Assembly (NCBI RefSeq): GCF_901709675.1
Contig: NC_051088.1
Location: 19,417,193-19,481,192, forward strand
Length of the DNA: 64,000 bases
Direction: 5' to 3'
From: Syngnathus acus
Taxonomy: Eukaryota > Chordata > Actinopteri > Syngnathiformes > Syngnathidae
Below the pieces are notes generated by a model. It was not told the origin of the DNA. It did not search any database and worked only from the letters and a program-made list of their open reading frames with translations. Positions within the stretch are counted from its first letter, which is position 1. Every line of letters begins with the position of its first letter. Below are positions 13,601 through 24,875 of this stretch, in pieces. The position numbers were made by a program, and so were the translations under genes.

Positions 13601-16600
13601 ACCTCAGCCACATGATAAGATGGCGTGGTGGTGCAAAAGCCTTAAGATTAGTGCCTCATTCTTCGTTTCATACTGGGGGTTCTTTTGTGTATGAGTGTGT
13701 TTCGTGCTCCACATTTCTATGCTTCGCCATGTGAGCGTTTCAGTCTATTTTCGTTCAGGCATGTGTGCGTGTGTGAACTCTGGCCCTGCGCTTTATATCT
13801 TTTGGGATCAATTCTAGCTCACTCCCTTAATGTCAGCAAAGTAGCACTCAAATTGGGCAAATTGATTTTTGGTGCCCAACTCTTTGACAGGCTGCTCTTC
13901 AATCATCTTTAGTTCTTAATTGATTTCTTCTCTTTGTCTCTCCAGATGTGATCAATATTGTTGGTCTTTTGGGTTTTCACACTGCTTCAAAGTGAATCTG
14001 ACTCTCGAGTCCTTCTATCTTGGGAGTCAAGTGTGCTGGAATTCTGCTCCTGTGAGGCAAATTACATTACTTTCTGCCCTCTAGTGCTTCTTCTTAGAAC
14101 TTCTTTCAGTTTTTGCGTTCTTATTATGTCTGCCAAGCAGAAATTGTGTTCGTTCGTTCGTTCATTCGTTCGTTCATTCATCTTCCAAACAGCTCATCAG
14201 ATTTAAAACCATTCGCAAAGGAGCCAGAAAAGAAGCCACAAAACAAAGTTATAAAGTTCCTATGAATAGGTTTTCATTCATTTTTCACTTTTGGGCACCC
14301 ACACTTGCCTGGAGTGGAACAGCGCGACCTCCTGACCTTTAGGTAATCAAGGCTGCTCCTGCCCACACTTAATCGGTCTCCATTTTTTATAAACTTATTT
14401 ACAAGTAAGCCTTTAAAGATAGACTACTGTAAATTGTAATTTTGGAGATGTCGCTATGGTCACTCACTGTGATCACCACTACTGTCTAAAGAAGTCAAAT
14501 CGATCGTATCCTAAGGAAGAACGAAGTCTTCAAAGTGGTTTCTTTTGTGAATATAGAATTTATGTGAGTTCAAATGGAAAGAAATCTGACGTCCCTGTAC
14601 AGTGAGCATTAGTTTTACATACCATCAAAGAGTGTTGTCAACAACCTTACCAATTTTTTTATCATTCACTGCCATTGACTGCTCTAGATTTCAAATATCC
14701 ACTTTAACTTGGCTGGCAGTGAATGAGTTAAACAATCTGCAAGTATCTACCTGAAATGAGGTTGGAAAGTGATGAAACAGCAGTTCTCACTACTCTCAAA
14801 AATCGTGGGCAAATCAGCTGAATATGCGAAAGCCCTACCCTGTCAATCAAACACTACTTCTCAAATTTAGGAAAAAAATGGATGCTAGTCAATCTTGCGA
14901 CTTTTCTGCCTCCTCATAACTACATACATGTTTGAGACATGAAAATATATCCACTTAATGTGTTGCGTTATCTTTTCTATTCTGTTCCTATTATAAATAA
15001 TCTCGTACTGGCTCTGGCCGTGCACAGAAATCGAGAGGAACCGAGGAATGGCTGAATCTTATGCGAGAAGTGCAAGCAAGAATTTTAATTTCCTTGATTG
15101 GGATTCAAAGCTCTAGCTCTAGCGGAGGAGGTCACAAAGCAGCAAATTACATCTTACTTGCTTTGACAGAAAAACAACAGTTTGACTGCTTTCATCACCT
15201 GAGTTCAAACTTTAAAACAAATTCAGGATGACCTACAATTATGACATTTTAGTGAGCCTTTTTCAAACTAACATCATACCATGTAGCTGTCATCATCACA
15301 GAATTGCTCAAGTTATTAGTTCTAAAAGCAATCATTACATGCAGACGTCTCAAGATAAACAGAACGTCACATTGTCTGTTTTTTTTAAAAATAATTTTCA
15401 TTATTTCTTGCTCCGTGCTGTCATGAGTGCTCTCTATTTGTTTTTGTTTCCGGTAATGATGAGCCACAACTGCATTGTGCCTCTAAGGTGCATATATCTG
15501 TTCAATTTGAGTGTTTGGCCTCATGTGTGGAAGTGTGTGTGTGTGTTGCAAAATAAGACTTGAGGCGGGTGTAGCGCTCAGCGAGAGCTAAACACATCAC
15601 TGCTGTAGGGAAAAATCAACTTGAGCATAGATGGATGGTTTGGGAGGGTAGTGCAATCACAGCTTGTTTTTGGCAATTTGCGGCTGTATGAGAGAACATG
15701 AGGGTGTTGCTCCGTTTTTTTTTTTTTTCATTCTCTGTGTGTGTGTGTGTGTGTATATGTGTGTGTTTGTGCAGCTAAACGAGATGATCCGTGCTCCAGT
15801 GGAAGGCGATTTCTGGCAAGTGGACCACATCCGTCCAGTCTACAGTGGAGGAGGACAGTGCTCGCTGGACAACCTGCAGACACTCTGCAGCGTCTGCCAC
15901 AGAGCTGTATGTGCATCATTCAACACTAAGCCCGAAATACATTTGTCCAGCTTGATTTTGCCGGTGCACCTTGGCCAGAGCTCTCTTTTATCCTGCTTAA
16001 AAGAAAGTTGCATCCCTCATGTTGAGGATCATCCGAGGTGGCAGTAATGTGATACATGGCCAGCCTTCTCTTGCCAGTAATAACATCCCAGCAGGCGGCT
16101 ATGTCGTGGTGATGTATAGCATTGGCTGCAAAAGGCCGTGCGTGTGTATCTAGTAATCACACGCGATTCCTCAAAAGAGACATTAGAGAGCAGGGATGTC
16201 GAAATAAAAGTCTCTTCTGAAACGTGCTCTAATGTCACACCAGCGACTCTTTTGCTTTCGTCAGGGTCTGAATACCATGTCTGTAAAATGCCTCTGCGGA
16301 AATACCCCGAGGATGCACAAATTGCCGCAGACTTTCCGTCCTATTTGGAGCCCCCTCGAAGGCAGACTCTACTGCGGGGTCTGCCGCTGTATTAAAGCCT
16401 TTCCATAAATCACTTTCCTAAATAAAAAAAAATTAAAAAAGTTCATCTGTAAAAACGACATTGTGTACAGTTTTAATGACAAGTGATAGTGATGTCAAGG
16501 GAAATTACTGCTGTTTTTGTATTTCAACGAAGCTCATACTTGGCTGAGCAGCCTGGACAGAGAAGAAAAGCAGATTCATACTGTATGAATGCCACACCTA

Positions 16601-16739
16601 AACTGACAAATCATCTTTGGGTTATTTTGCCCTTCCACAGAGGACGGCTCAGCAGGCCAAGGAGAGGAGCCGGTTGAGGAAGAACGCTGCAGCCAACAAG
16701 GTTGCGTCAGACATCAGCAGATTCTTTATGAAGAAATGA
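1550..16739 (+). CDS. zranb3: zranb3, C-terminal part (7 exons; 5' end outside window)
   Basis: Annealing helicase and structure-specific endonuclease that acts with PCNA at stalled replication forks in the nucleus. The window holds the last 317 codons; the SNF2 ATPase, PIP box and NZF finger must lie to the left. Exons are 1550-1654, 3578-3720, 8621-8761, 12705-12845, 13085-13277, 15775-15906 and 16641-16739; every junction is GT-AG and the joined length (954 nt) stays in frame to a TGA. The decisive part is the HNH nuclease module: a CxxC pair in CQHCG, then WQVDHIRPVY, an LDNLQTLC segment and VCH, which match vertebrate ZRANB3 closely. The protein ends SDISRFFMKK, where human ends in an APIM-type PCNA motif (recalled as RFLVK). 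It is tail to tail with ccnt2. Identity is very sure; the first exon in the window is the least conserved. Confidence 0.95.
1655..3577. other. zranb3 intron
   Basis: Starts with a short GT-rich stretch. An exon-like stretch at 2110-2188 was examined and rejected. Otherwise nothing recognisable. Confidence 0.6.
3578..3720 (+). CDS. zranb3: zranb3 exon
   Basis: 47 codons plus 2 nt, starting VLRFVQGWSSLAAMKQKLL, a basic helical segment. Acceptor CCTTGCAG, donor AAGAG/GTCAGG. The split Arg codon is completed by the first base of the next exon. Confidence 0.88.
5005..5068 (+). repeat. tRNA-derived SINE, decayed middle fragment
   Basis: AACTGGAGATAAATGTGCGA followed by ATGGTTGTTTGTCTGTATG and GCCCTGATTGG match the middle of the SINE family. 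Confidence 0.5.
6955..6960 (-). terminator. polyadenylation signal of the nested minus-strand gene
   Basis: AATAAA on the minus strand, 29 bases beyond the TAA stop at 6989-6991. The short 3' UTR supports the view that 6989-7318 is a genuine last exon. Confidence 0.55.
6989..7318 (-). CDS. terminal exon of an unidentified gene nested in a zranb3 intron
   Basis: Minus-strand open segment of 109 codons plus TAA, starting exactly after an acceptor with a good pyrimidine tract (CACCCATTTAG). It begins SIPANSSSPSNSPSQSKK and includes FTPELGRSGYLYTLRPNSPI, then TPATRAERQRFYGPMVG, and ends ARKISFIF. A Ser/Pro/Lys-rich head is followed by a compact conserved-looking middle. An AATAAA lies 29 bases past the stop, so the arrangement is that of a true last exon. 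There is no ATG before the central GPMVG, so at least one upstream exon is needed; a weak candidate is at 7556-7606. I do not recognise the family. The short Pro/Tyr-rich motifs resemble ciliary or sperm microtubule-inner proteins in style only, and that is a guess. Confidence 0.6.
   Translation of the reverse strand, partial: SIPANSSSPSNSPSQSKKTTGSFPKKPNTLIFTPELGRSGYLYTLRPNSPIPLNEKTPATRAERQRFYGPMVGVLALEMADMGSRQSSSDTNLTTSPVLYAARKISFIF
7556..7606 (-). CDS. possible first coding exon of the nested minus-strand gene
   Basis: Open from ATG for 17 codons (MTSSCRVDRIYSREAAK) to a GT donor that keeps phase 0, matching the phase-0 acceptor of the exon at 7318. Joined, they would give a 126-aa protein with a 237-base intron. 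The donor (AAA/GTGAAT) is weak and there is no independent support, so another upstream exon may be the real one. Confidence 0.25.
8219..8543. mobile_element. inverted-repeat MITE-like element
   Basis: About 325 bases bounded by AGGGCCTGATT at the left and its exact reverse complement at the right. Inside the ends are further imperfectly mirrored words (GTGGGTGC at the left, its mirror GCACCCA at the right). No coding capacity. It sits directly before the zranb3 exon at 8621. The superfamily is not determined; hAT is possible. Confidence 0.6.
8621..8761 (+). CDS. zranb3: zranb3 exon
   Basis: Starts YLSRDEVAEASLSKAQQEGG and continues into a Lys/Arg/Ser-rich stretch. Acceptor ACTGTAG, donor ACAG/GTATGA. 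One base completes the upstream Arg codon and two bases start a Ser codon finished in the next exon. Confidence 0.9.
8762..12704. other. zranb3 intron, 3.9 kb
   Basis: Contains a GGGTCAA/TTGACCC-rich repeat at 10847-10946, a G-rich GT run near 11900-11930, and a 119-codon minus-strand ORF at 10102-10461 of unknown meaning. No confident exon. Confidence 0.55.
10847..10946. repeat. GTTGGGT/ACCCAAC palindromic repeat
   Basis: Dense set of GTTGGGT, GACCCAAC, CTGGGTCAA and AACCCAGCATTTTTAAGG words that can fold on themselves. Such words occur in short non-autonomous teleost DNA elements; the family is not assigned. Confidence 0.45.
12705..12845 (+). CDS. zranb3: zranb3 exon (Cys-rich, precedes HNH)
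   Basis: Contains LCLSCQKACLTTGG and RFCSN; with the next exon it gives a CxxC...CxxxC pattern that suggests a small zinc-binding fold. Acceptor TCTTTACAG, donor AACAA/GTAAGT. Confidence 0.93.
13085..13277 (+). CDS. zranb3: zranb3 exon (start of HNH module)
   Basis: 64 codons beginning CQEEFLLRSS and holding GVCQHCGLHAHDLF, whose CxxC supplies the first zinc ligands of the HNH module. The segment DAPPSQRK is typical of the family. Donor CAAACAG/GTTGG, phase 0. Confidence 0.95.
14149..14180 (+). repeat. (TTCG)n/(TTCA)n microsatellite
   Basis: Alternating GTTCGTTC and ATTCATTC tetranucleotides, imperfect. Confidence 0.8.
15736..15769 (+). repeat. (GT)n microsatellite in the HNH exon acceptor
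   Basis: A GT dinucleotide run interrupted by ATAT, ending within about 10 bases of the CAG of the zranb3 HNH exon. It occupies the place of the polypyrimidine tract; a T run lies just upstream. Confidence 0.85.
15775..15906 (+). CDS. zranb3: zranb3 HNH catalytic exon
   Basis: Exactly 44 codons from LNEMIRAPVEGDFWQ to SVCHRA. It carries the HNH core: the first His in VDHI, the Asn in LDN, and the last CxxCH. The donor is a perfect GTATGT. The acceptor TTTGTGCAG follows a (GT)n run instead of an ordinary pyrimidine tract. Confidence 0.97.
15907..16640. other. zranb3 last intron
   Basis: 734 bases between the HNH exon and the last exon; nothing recognised in it. Confidence 0.6.
16641..16739 (+). 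CDS. zranb3: zranb3 terminal exon
   Basis: 32 codons and TGA. It starts RTAQQAKERSRLRKNAAANK, a basic helix after the HNH fold, and ends SDISRFFMKK. Acceptor CTTCCACAG. Confidence 0.96.
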   Translation, partial: RTAQQAKERSRLRKNAAANKVASDISRFFMKK

Positions 16740-16938
16740 TGCTCCTCGCTCACTCAGGTGCATTGTTGAGTCCCAACTGGCACTGACAAGATGCATTGTG
16801 ATTTTTCTCTCTTATTGGAAACAAAAGGCCAAACTACTTTGTTATCCGCCTTTTTTTTTTTTTTTTTTAAGATAGCAAACAGGGACAACAACCGCATCCC
16901 CCCCTCTTGTCCCCGAACCATCACAAGTGTGTGTGCGT

Positions 16939-16954
16939 GGGGGGGGGGGGGGGG
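16939..16954 (+). repeat. poly-G run in zranb3 3' UTR
   Basis: Sixteen consecutive G after a GT-rich lead, within the presumed 3' UTR. Confidence 0.85.
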
Positions 16955-17151
16955 TCGGTTGATTTATTGCAACCCCCTTTAAGCTTGAGGCATAAATGGA
17001 GCAGGTTGCTTCAGAGATGCCCTGCTATTTTCAGATTTTGCAAAGTTAGTGCAACGTTGCAGGTGAGCAGGGTGATAAATTAAAAATGGACCGTTCTACA
17101 AGCAAAGTCTTGTTTGTGTTGCTTTTTGGAAGATAGATGACTATTTTGTGG

Positions 17152-17157
17152 AATAAA
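17152..17157 (+). terminator. zranb3 polyadenylation signal (candidate)
   Basis: AATAAA about 410 bases after the zranb3 stop codon, followed by a T-rich and GT-containing stretch. It gives a plausible 3' UTR of roughly 430 bases that includes a 16-base G run (16939-16954). Confidence 0.65.
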
Positions 17158-18665
17158 ACCCCATTTTTATCTACCTCCTGTGTCTTTCCTCCTCCGTTCT
17201 TCGAGCGCTTTCTCCACAGTTTGAAGCGTCAATACACCAGGACATAACGGACCAGCTAGCAAAAGGTGTCATCGCCTCAAGTCTGAAACATTATTGTCCA
17301 TACACCCGCTCCTCTTCTGCTGTGCTTGATGTTCTGAGCAGAGCTGCAGTCAAGAGGGCTATGTTTAGAGGCACCGAGAAATGAGTTACTATGGAAACAA
17401 GGCTCCAGGTTCAGCAGTGTCGAGAGCATTGAATGTGTTCTTGTGCAAGTTATACAATGAGCCAGACAGACATCAGCGGCTCCGATCAATATCAGCGGAT
17501 CCTGTCCAAGTGAGGCACAATTCCACCCCGCACCCCCACCTACCTTTTCCTCGTCTAACTCAGAATTCAGTAGAATTTGCCGTCCCCAAAAAGTTTGGAA
17601 TTTTGGCTGTCAGCTACTTCTTGGTGTGAAACTTTACGGGAACCCCTGGAAGTGTGTGTCCATGTGTGTGTGTGTGTCCCCCTAAGGCTGCTCTAGGTCT
17701 CTACTTAATAAGGCCGCTCTTCCTCCGCTGTCTAAAACGACAAGCTTGGTGAGTAATGAACAACGTTGCAAGCAGCCTTCCAACAACAACAGGTTTCAGT
17801 GTCAAGCCCCTGTCAGCAGCCCATGACTCTGATCGCATCTTTTATTGCACCCAAAAGATGCATGTGTGTGTGAGAAAGAAAGAGCACAAATGAGGGATGG
17901 AGGGTGATGCACTTGGTTGACATGGTGTGCAAGGTAGCAGAGAGATGTGTGATGGTCACATGGTGCCATAATGAGCCAGTGTCCCAATAAAGATGTATCA
18001 TCTCCCCCGCAGGGCATGCTGGGTTAAGAGCAGCGCTGCAACCTACCTGTATTTGACAAGCTGTCAGTGCAGGCAGGTGGGACACGATGACAGTAGTCAA
18101 GATGGACTCGCATCAAACGAGCGACCGCCAGGGTATTTGCCTCCTGCCGCTACCTCTCGCTTCCATGGAAGCAGAATTTCTTTTTTTCCCCCCACTATGT
18201 ACAATCAGCATAATTGCAGTGCAGATTTACATAGCAGCCCAGTGCACTGCGAACATCACTTGGCCAAATTTGGCTTGAAGCAATCATGTCGTTAGATCAT
18301 TTATACTTCCAGGCATAGGATGTATGGAGTGTAATTGACTATAAATCTACTGTGATGCAATGCTGCACGCAGGACACCCACTTTTTGCCCCTCAAAAAGG
18401 GGAGAGACATTTATTTGGTCGAATGGCTGGTGACTCTTACGATCTCTCTTCTCATTCATGGTGTGAAGGTCATTTTAACAAGTCTGTCAGCCGCAAAGCA
18501 TCAAATAAATCTGTAATTTATTGTAAAATGGCTGTATTTTTAATTTTCAAGTGGACCTGGATCTACTGATCTTATTGCTATCGCAGCACCCTTGAGCAAC
18601 ATTGTATAAGCACTACAAATTTACAGAGTGTTAGCACTCACAAGAAACAGTATGGCTGACCTGGT

Positions 18666-18679
18666 GTCTCCATAGCAAC
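18666..18679 (+). promoter_or_regulatory. X-box-like RFX motif
   Basis: GTCTCCATAGCAAC fits the inverted-repeat consensus bound by RFX factors. It is intergenic, so the target is unknown, and such matches also occur by chance. Confidence 0.35.
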
Positions 18680-19033
18680 CACAGAGACACTAATTGCTTT
18701 ATTACAAGCCATCATTTTAAAATAGGATAAAGGAAAAAAACTTCCCTGCTGACGCTTTAGATATACTGAAGTACCTCTGGGAAATGTTCCCTCTTCCTTC
18801 TTTTGATATCAGAAGACCTAGTGAATCAGATTTCACTAATTGCATCTGCTTCTCAGAATCAGCCCACAAGATCAATGCAAAGCTTACTAAACATGTTAAA
18901 ATCTTGAATCTGCTGGGGTTTTTTATAAATAGCAATATACAACTGTAGTGTTGTTTGTTCTATACAGCCATTAGGGCTGAATCTAAAAATGATTTTAAGA
19001 ATTGATTATTCTCAATCACTTTGGCATGCTCAT

Positions 19034-19400
19034 TGTGAATGAGTGTCATGGATCGGCATGGAGCAGGGCGACCGAATGCAGCTTGGACCAGGGTTTACTG
19101 AAGGGAAAAGGTAGTTGGAAGAGAGGATAAGGGGAACAAACTAACAGAACCGGCAAACTGACATAACTTAACGGACCGACCGACCGACAGACTGGCTAAC
19201 TGAAACAGAATTGACAAAGTCAGGAACCAAAAGAAACAAGAACGACAACAGACATGACGACAGCAATGATCCAAAGAGGAGTGAGGGGCAGACAGGACTT
19301 AAATACAAGACAGGTAACAAGAGGCAGGTGACTGTGATTACATTGATGGAGGTGACAGGAGGGGAGGGGCGACGCCAACAGAAACCATGGCAACATATAC
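19034..19400 (-). repeat. possible interspersed repeat, class unknown
   Basis: The segment with (CCGA)n near 19177-19190, many AACAGA/GACAACAGA words and the phrase GGACTTAAATAC resembles a dispersed teleost repeat, but no ends or duplication were found. Confidence 0.3.
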
Positions 19401-22400
19401 ATAATAATCCAAGTTTGCAAATGATACAAGACAAAGACAACATTGGTCAACAAACGTTTACCAAAAACAAAAATTAATCACAGATGCAAATGAATGTTTC
19501 TAGATGATTTTTTCTTTTTGTGGTGATTCCGAATCTGCCAAATTTTCTCTGTAGCACATCATCTTATTAGCATTAGTAGTAGTAGGAGGAGGAGGAGTAG
19601 GCGTAAATAATAATACATAATGCGTATTGGAAATTTTCATAGGTAAAAAATATGAAAATACCACAAAAACCTGATTTGCTAGAAGAAAGTAAAGAAATGT
19701 TTAAGAATCAGCATCCAAATTATGCTTCAGGACACATAAAAACATGGCTGATTTAAATTTTCTATTGACCAATTTAATCGGTCTGCTTACATGCAGAAAT
19801 ACAGAAATCTGAGAATAGTTACTGTTCAGACACGGAAATTCCCAGGATTTTTGCAATTTGGCTTTATTTTCAAAAATAATTTTGGATTAATTTGCTAATC
19901 AATTAGCTGTCAATTATTCAATGAATCATACCTCTAATTTTCATGTACCTACGTACGTCAATAGACATGCTAAATTGAGAAGCGCGAAAGAGGAAGTCTA
20001 TTAAGCTACTAATTAACACCACCACAACCACCAAGTGTGCAATTTGATTGACAATTTTCTTCTTAACTAGAGGCTGAAGTGCCTACAAATCTGCTTTCGA
20101 CCAATTGTTCTTGATGCTTCTTCGTTGCCCACCTGGAGGAATGGATTGGTAGGAAATCCAATCCATTTAGGAATGTCTCCATATTATGATGATTCCATGA
20201 TGGAAAAAAGGGATTTGGATGTCGTTTCGTTTGAGCTCCGCTGCTCTATTCGGGCAGGCAGCGTAAACTATACAAATAATTCATAATTCCATTATAATTT
20301 GCATTCACATTCCACCAGGCCGTCGGTTATCCCATTCCGACCTCGTCTGCCTCTAATCCACTTTGGTTCTCTCAGCAAAGAAAAGCGCTCCTCCAAACCC
20401 AATCTTGTGTGACAGGTGTGATGGAGAGTGGCCAATAAAAGCCGTTGCTGTCACCGCATCTGAGCGTTGTTTGATTCCCGGCCGCCGTGCTCACCATTGT
20501 CATCGCTGTGGGTCCGCAGCCCCTGCTCACGCGTCTGGGCTGGGCTGCAGAGGAAAAAAAAACAGACGTAGAGGTCGGGGGCAAGGGGTGATGGGTTTTC
20601 TAACTGGAGAATGCCATTACAGTAAAGGAACGGCGCTCCAGTCCGCGTGGTTGTGTTGTTGGCTTTTAAAGCACCACGGCTGATGACAGGCTTTGTCTTT
20701 ATTGTCACATCATGTGGTGGGACGCCGAGGGGATGGATGATGGATGGTTCCCTGCCGCAGCCTGGCACTAGCTGAATGCTGGCACGGCTCTGCGGGGTGC
20801 AACAAAATGATTTTACGGCTGGAGTAATTGGTGGCAGACCATTGCTCATAAGCGGTCTCATTAATCTCATTAAAATACAGTTTCTGGTTTGCAGACGCTT
20901 GGTCTTAAGGGCCACTGCGACGAAAAGAGATTGCTGCTAAAATGGAATTTGGCATCCCGATAAGTTGCGTGGTTGATGATATTTCACAAGGAAAATGTTC
21001 AGCCAGTAAAAGGAAATCAATTGAACTGGATGTAAACCGCTATTCTTTGACTGTCACCCTGCGTGGTGGGGGAGATCCAGCTGTAAAAGGATGCTTTCTC
21101 ATTGCTCAGCTGGAGGTGGCTTTTGTCAAGTCCAAATTCTATTTATTCAAGATGGCTCTCCGCTTGCTTCCCAAGACGCACGGCGTGGCGTGGATTAACA
21201 GCAAAATCGCAATCAATTCACCCAGCAAGAGATGAGACCAAATAACAGATAAGGTTCTTAGCATAATTCATACAGGCTCCAATCTGGCGTGGATTTATGT
21301 ACGCTCGGTGGCGGCGTGGGGCTTAGTGGCGGCGTGTGATGCCTTTCGTTCAGGCTTTGGTTGGAGAAGCGGTCAGGACTTGACCGTCAATTAGCCGCTC
21401 CACTTGCTGGTGGTGCGTATTGTCACACTGGAAAAAATGTGTTTATTTTTTCAGATTAAAAAAAATATATCTATGTATGAAGAGTCTATCTGTGTATCTG
21501 GATCCAGATGATTTTATTTTGTGCAACCACTTGGCTCAGCGGTTTCTGCATCATTTGAATCCTTGAGGACACCTGTAGGCTCGAAAAGACAAAAATAAGC
21601 AAGCTACTTCCGAAATAAGTATAGGAGACCCCAGTTCTCCTCCATGGTTGTTTAGGCTTTCAATGCAACTTGTTTTTGGCAGTGTGAGAAGATGCTAATT
21701 CAATTTAATTTCAACCTTGATTTATCCAGCCGGTCTGGCATTTGCAATGCTGACCTGGCTCCGGGGAACAGAGAGAAGAAAAAGCAAAGAAATATAAACT
21801 AGTCATCTGTCCATGGAAGACACCACATCAGGGCTATTCAATTAAGAATTCAGCTGGACTAAATGTTTGAAGTCAAGAAATGTACATACATAAACGGACA
21901 TGCCTCACCTCTCTGCATCTTGCAACTATTCCCGTTTTTAGCACCGCCAGCCGCGCTTCAAAATAACACCGTTAGCAATGCTAGGCTTTCACAGTATCAA
22001 GCACTGTCGGAATTTTTGAAATCTTACGAACCGGGATACCCTCAGCTTCTCTTGAATGCGATTCAATTTAGGCAGCCTGGACCACAGACTGGGCCAGTCG
22101 TTAATTGAATAGCCCTGCCTGCACTAGGTCATTGCGAGGTCAATGTGTCAGCTGAGAAGCATTTAAACCTGCCTTTGGATTTGAAAGGAATAAAAGGCTG
22201 GAATCACAAAGACCTTATCTCTGCCCCCTGTGTCTGAAAAATAGAGTGATGTTATGACTTCCCGGCAGCCTGTTTGACTAACAAACCTTTGCATTGAACC
22301 AAAGCAATTAATGTTAAAACCATAATGTGAGTCATCGAAAGAGAAAGCCACACTGAGCTCCAGCTTTATCGTCTCGCCCTTTCATGTATTCTGCGGTCCA

Positions 22401-24774
22401 ATGATTGAGGTTAAAAATGAGAAGCTGAACAAAACGCCCTGCCAGCTCCTTTTCACAAGACATCTTTTCATCTCTCTTCTCTGTACCGAGGCCATTGATC
22501 AGACATCTCTCACTCACCGACTGCTTTCAGACAGGAATTCCGTCGTGGTAACACTGCTCAGCATGTCTCTCTTTCACTGGCCTGAATCACAAGGTCGACT
22601 TTTTACACTTACTTTAAAACTCACATCGCAGCCCTTTGTTCATTTGCAATGCACCATCCATTTTCAGGACCTATTATTTGCATAGCGAGTTTGCTATCGA
22701 TGCTAAAACTTCCTTGCACTTGCTTCATCTTCTCGAATATTATTGTGTTTCTTTGAGCCAGCAAAAAGGTCACGTCAGCATTGTGATGCGAGCGATGCTA
22801 GCAGGGCATCATTACGGAGGCGCTCTGCCTAATCACCTTTGGTCACCTCATGAGAGGCCGTTCCCATCGCAATGTTTTCGGCCCTAATGAGGACAGTCAG
22901 CCTTACGTCTAATGAGAGGAAGGACATTTGCAACAGTCTCGCCAAAAAAGCATCTCGGATTGCCAAGAATACAAGAAGCGAGAATTGTCAGTCCTCAGTC
23001 ATCATCAGCCCTTGCGGCAAGCTGAGAAGGCTGTCAAGTATTTTTTTCTCCCTTTCCAGCAACATCCTTGTGCTACTTAATCACAAGGAGCAGTGTGTGA
23101 TTAAGGCTTCTTCAATAAACGTAAATAGAAGAGATGCCGCTTAATCAGGTGTTGGATTCAAGTCGGCTATATGCTTAATTCCCACTTTGTGGGATCAGGA
23201 AGGCTTTTTCTCTTGTGGTCAAAGGATGGTTCATTCCTCAAGGTGTAACTTGGTTGAGTTTGGTGTGGAGGAATTTAGACAAAAATCAGGCCCTCCTGTT
23301 CAGCGTCAGACATAAATCGTTGATATTTCAGAAAGGCAAGAAGAAAAAAAAGATCCCTGGTCGGCAAGTAAATAATGAATAAAACTGACGGACAGATATT
23401 GCTTTAATTAACTAAATAATAATAATAAACTGGCCTGTACAAAAATGATGGTAGATCCCCACAACAGTCTATTGTTGTGTTCTTCACCATTCCTTGGTGT
23501 TTTTATCTGCCTGTTTTGGGACATTATCATGATCTGCAGCTTTTTTTAAAACTGGCCAGAACATTTTACTCCGTGATGCCTTGACTTGAAACTGTATTGT
23601 ACCTGGCACATATTCGAGATATGCACCATTTCACAGTTAACCTTGACAGAGGTCTGCAATCAACTAGGCAACAATGGAGTTATCTTTTGTGATAGAATTG
23701 TCGAAACAACAAATCAAATAATGTTTGCACATTGATTTTGGCAGGCTTATTGTCGACCCATCCATCTATGTTGTCCTAATGTGAGTATGAAGGTGGATGT
23801 GGTGGGCGTGTTTTTGTTCCTTACCTGACTCAAGGAAGCCAACTGTTGTGTGAAATTCTAATGTCGGCCAAGAATCTTGAGGTTTTATTTCTCAGCAGCA
23901 ACAGTTTACTTATTATCCGGATCTGGGACTTATGCCACCAAATAATTAACACCTTGTAGTTAGAAAAGAAATGAAAAGAACACAAGTTTGTGTTCAAAAT
24001 TCTGCAGTGTAAAGTTGTCAAAGCAAGTGATAAAACCTGAGGGCATTTCGGAAACCATTTAAAGCATTTTGAATTCATTAAGCACTACACCAGACAAGTT
24101 TTTTTAAACTGGTGGTGTTAAAAGATATAATTCATGAAGATTGTTCTTGACATGAGGTGATAAAAAGAGCAGAATATAAATAAATGACACCCATAAGAAA
24201 AGCCAACTGAAATGCAACACACATCTTTCATCAATCTTTCATCATGTTAATCAGATTCACAGTGACGCTCAAATGTCCACTGAAAGCTTTTGATAAGGAC
24301 TTCCACAATTGGGTTTGAGTGGGTAGAATCTGGCCACTCAACTGTGGACATCTTCACACCCACTCCCTCTTCTTCTTTTTCTATATTCAGTTTTGCCAGG
24401 TTCTCAATTACTGCGCGAGTGGGCCGGTGTGAAAAGACAGGAGGGAGGGTGAGTTGGATATAGCAACATTCCCTGTCAGCCCACACAGAATTATTCATTG
24501 TGATGATATAAATCTTATTAAACGCGGTGATAACGGGTCGGTTGGGCGGCGGGATGAAAGCGGTGAGGTGTCCAATGCGTACCTGGAGGAGTTTAGGGGG
24601 GCCGCGCGATTGAACACACTGCAGACGCTTGTGTGTAAAAATAGAGTCACGCGGGCCCTTACATAAGTCCAGAACATTGGCTAAGCCAACGCTTTTGGAA
24701 CGCTTTTGGAACTTGTCATTATGTCATGTTGACGTCATGTTACGTCAAGAAGCAGAGGTGTCTCATGCATGGGA

Positions 24775-24875
24775 CTTGCCATGAACCCGTGGGTGAATGA
24801 GATGGCTCATTAGTCCATTCAAATCCCCGAACCTCAGAACTGTGTTCTAACCACCGGGCAACCGTGCTGCTCGAT
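24775..24875 (-). repeat. tRNA-derived SINE, head fragment
   Basis: Read on the minus strand it shows CCGGTGGTTAGAACACAG (A-box-like) and GGGGATTTGAATGG (B-box-like), matching the head of the SINE family seen complete at 63203-63536. Confidence 0.6.

Larger units (their letters stand above)
13278..15774. other. zranb3 intron before the HNH exon
   Basis: Holds CA microsatellites near 13313-13329 and 13488-13505, a TTCG/TTCA repeat near 14149-14180, and a GT run at its 3' end. No coding signal. Confidence 0.6.

Noticed and set aside
20363-20915. ORFs of 106 and 154 codons on opposite strands
   Set aside because: They overlap each other, have mixed composition and no splice or similarity support; better seen as non-coding.
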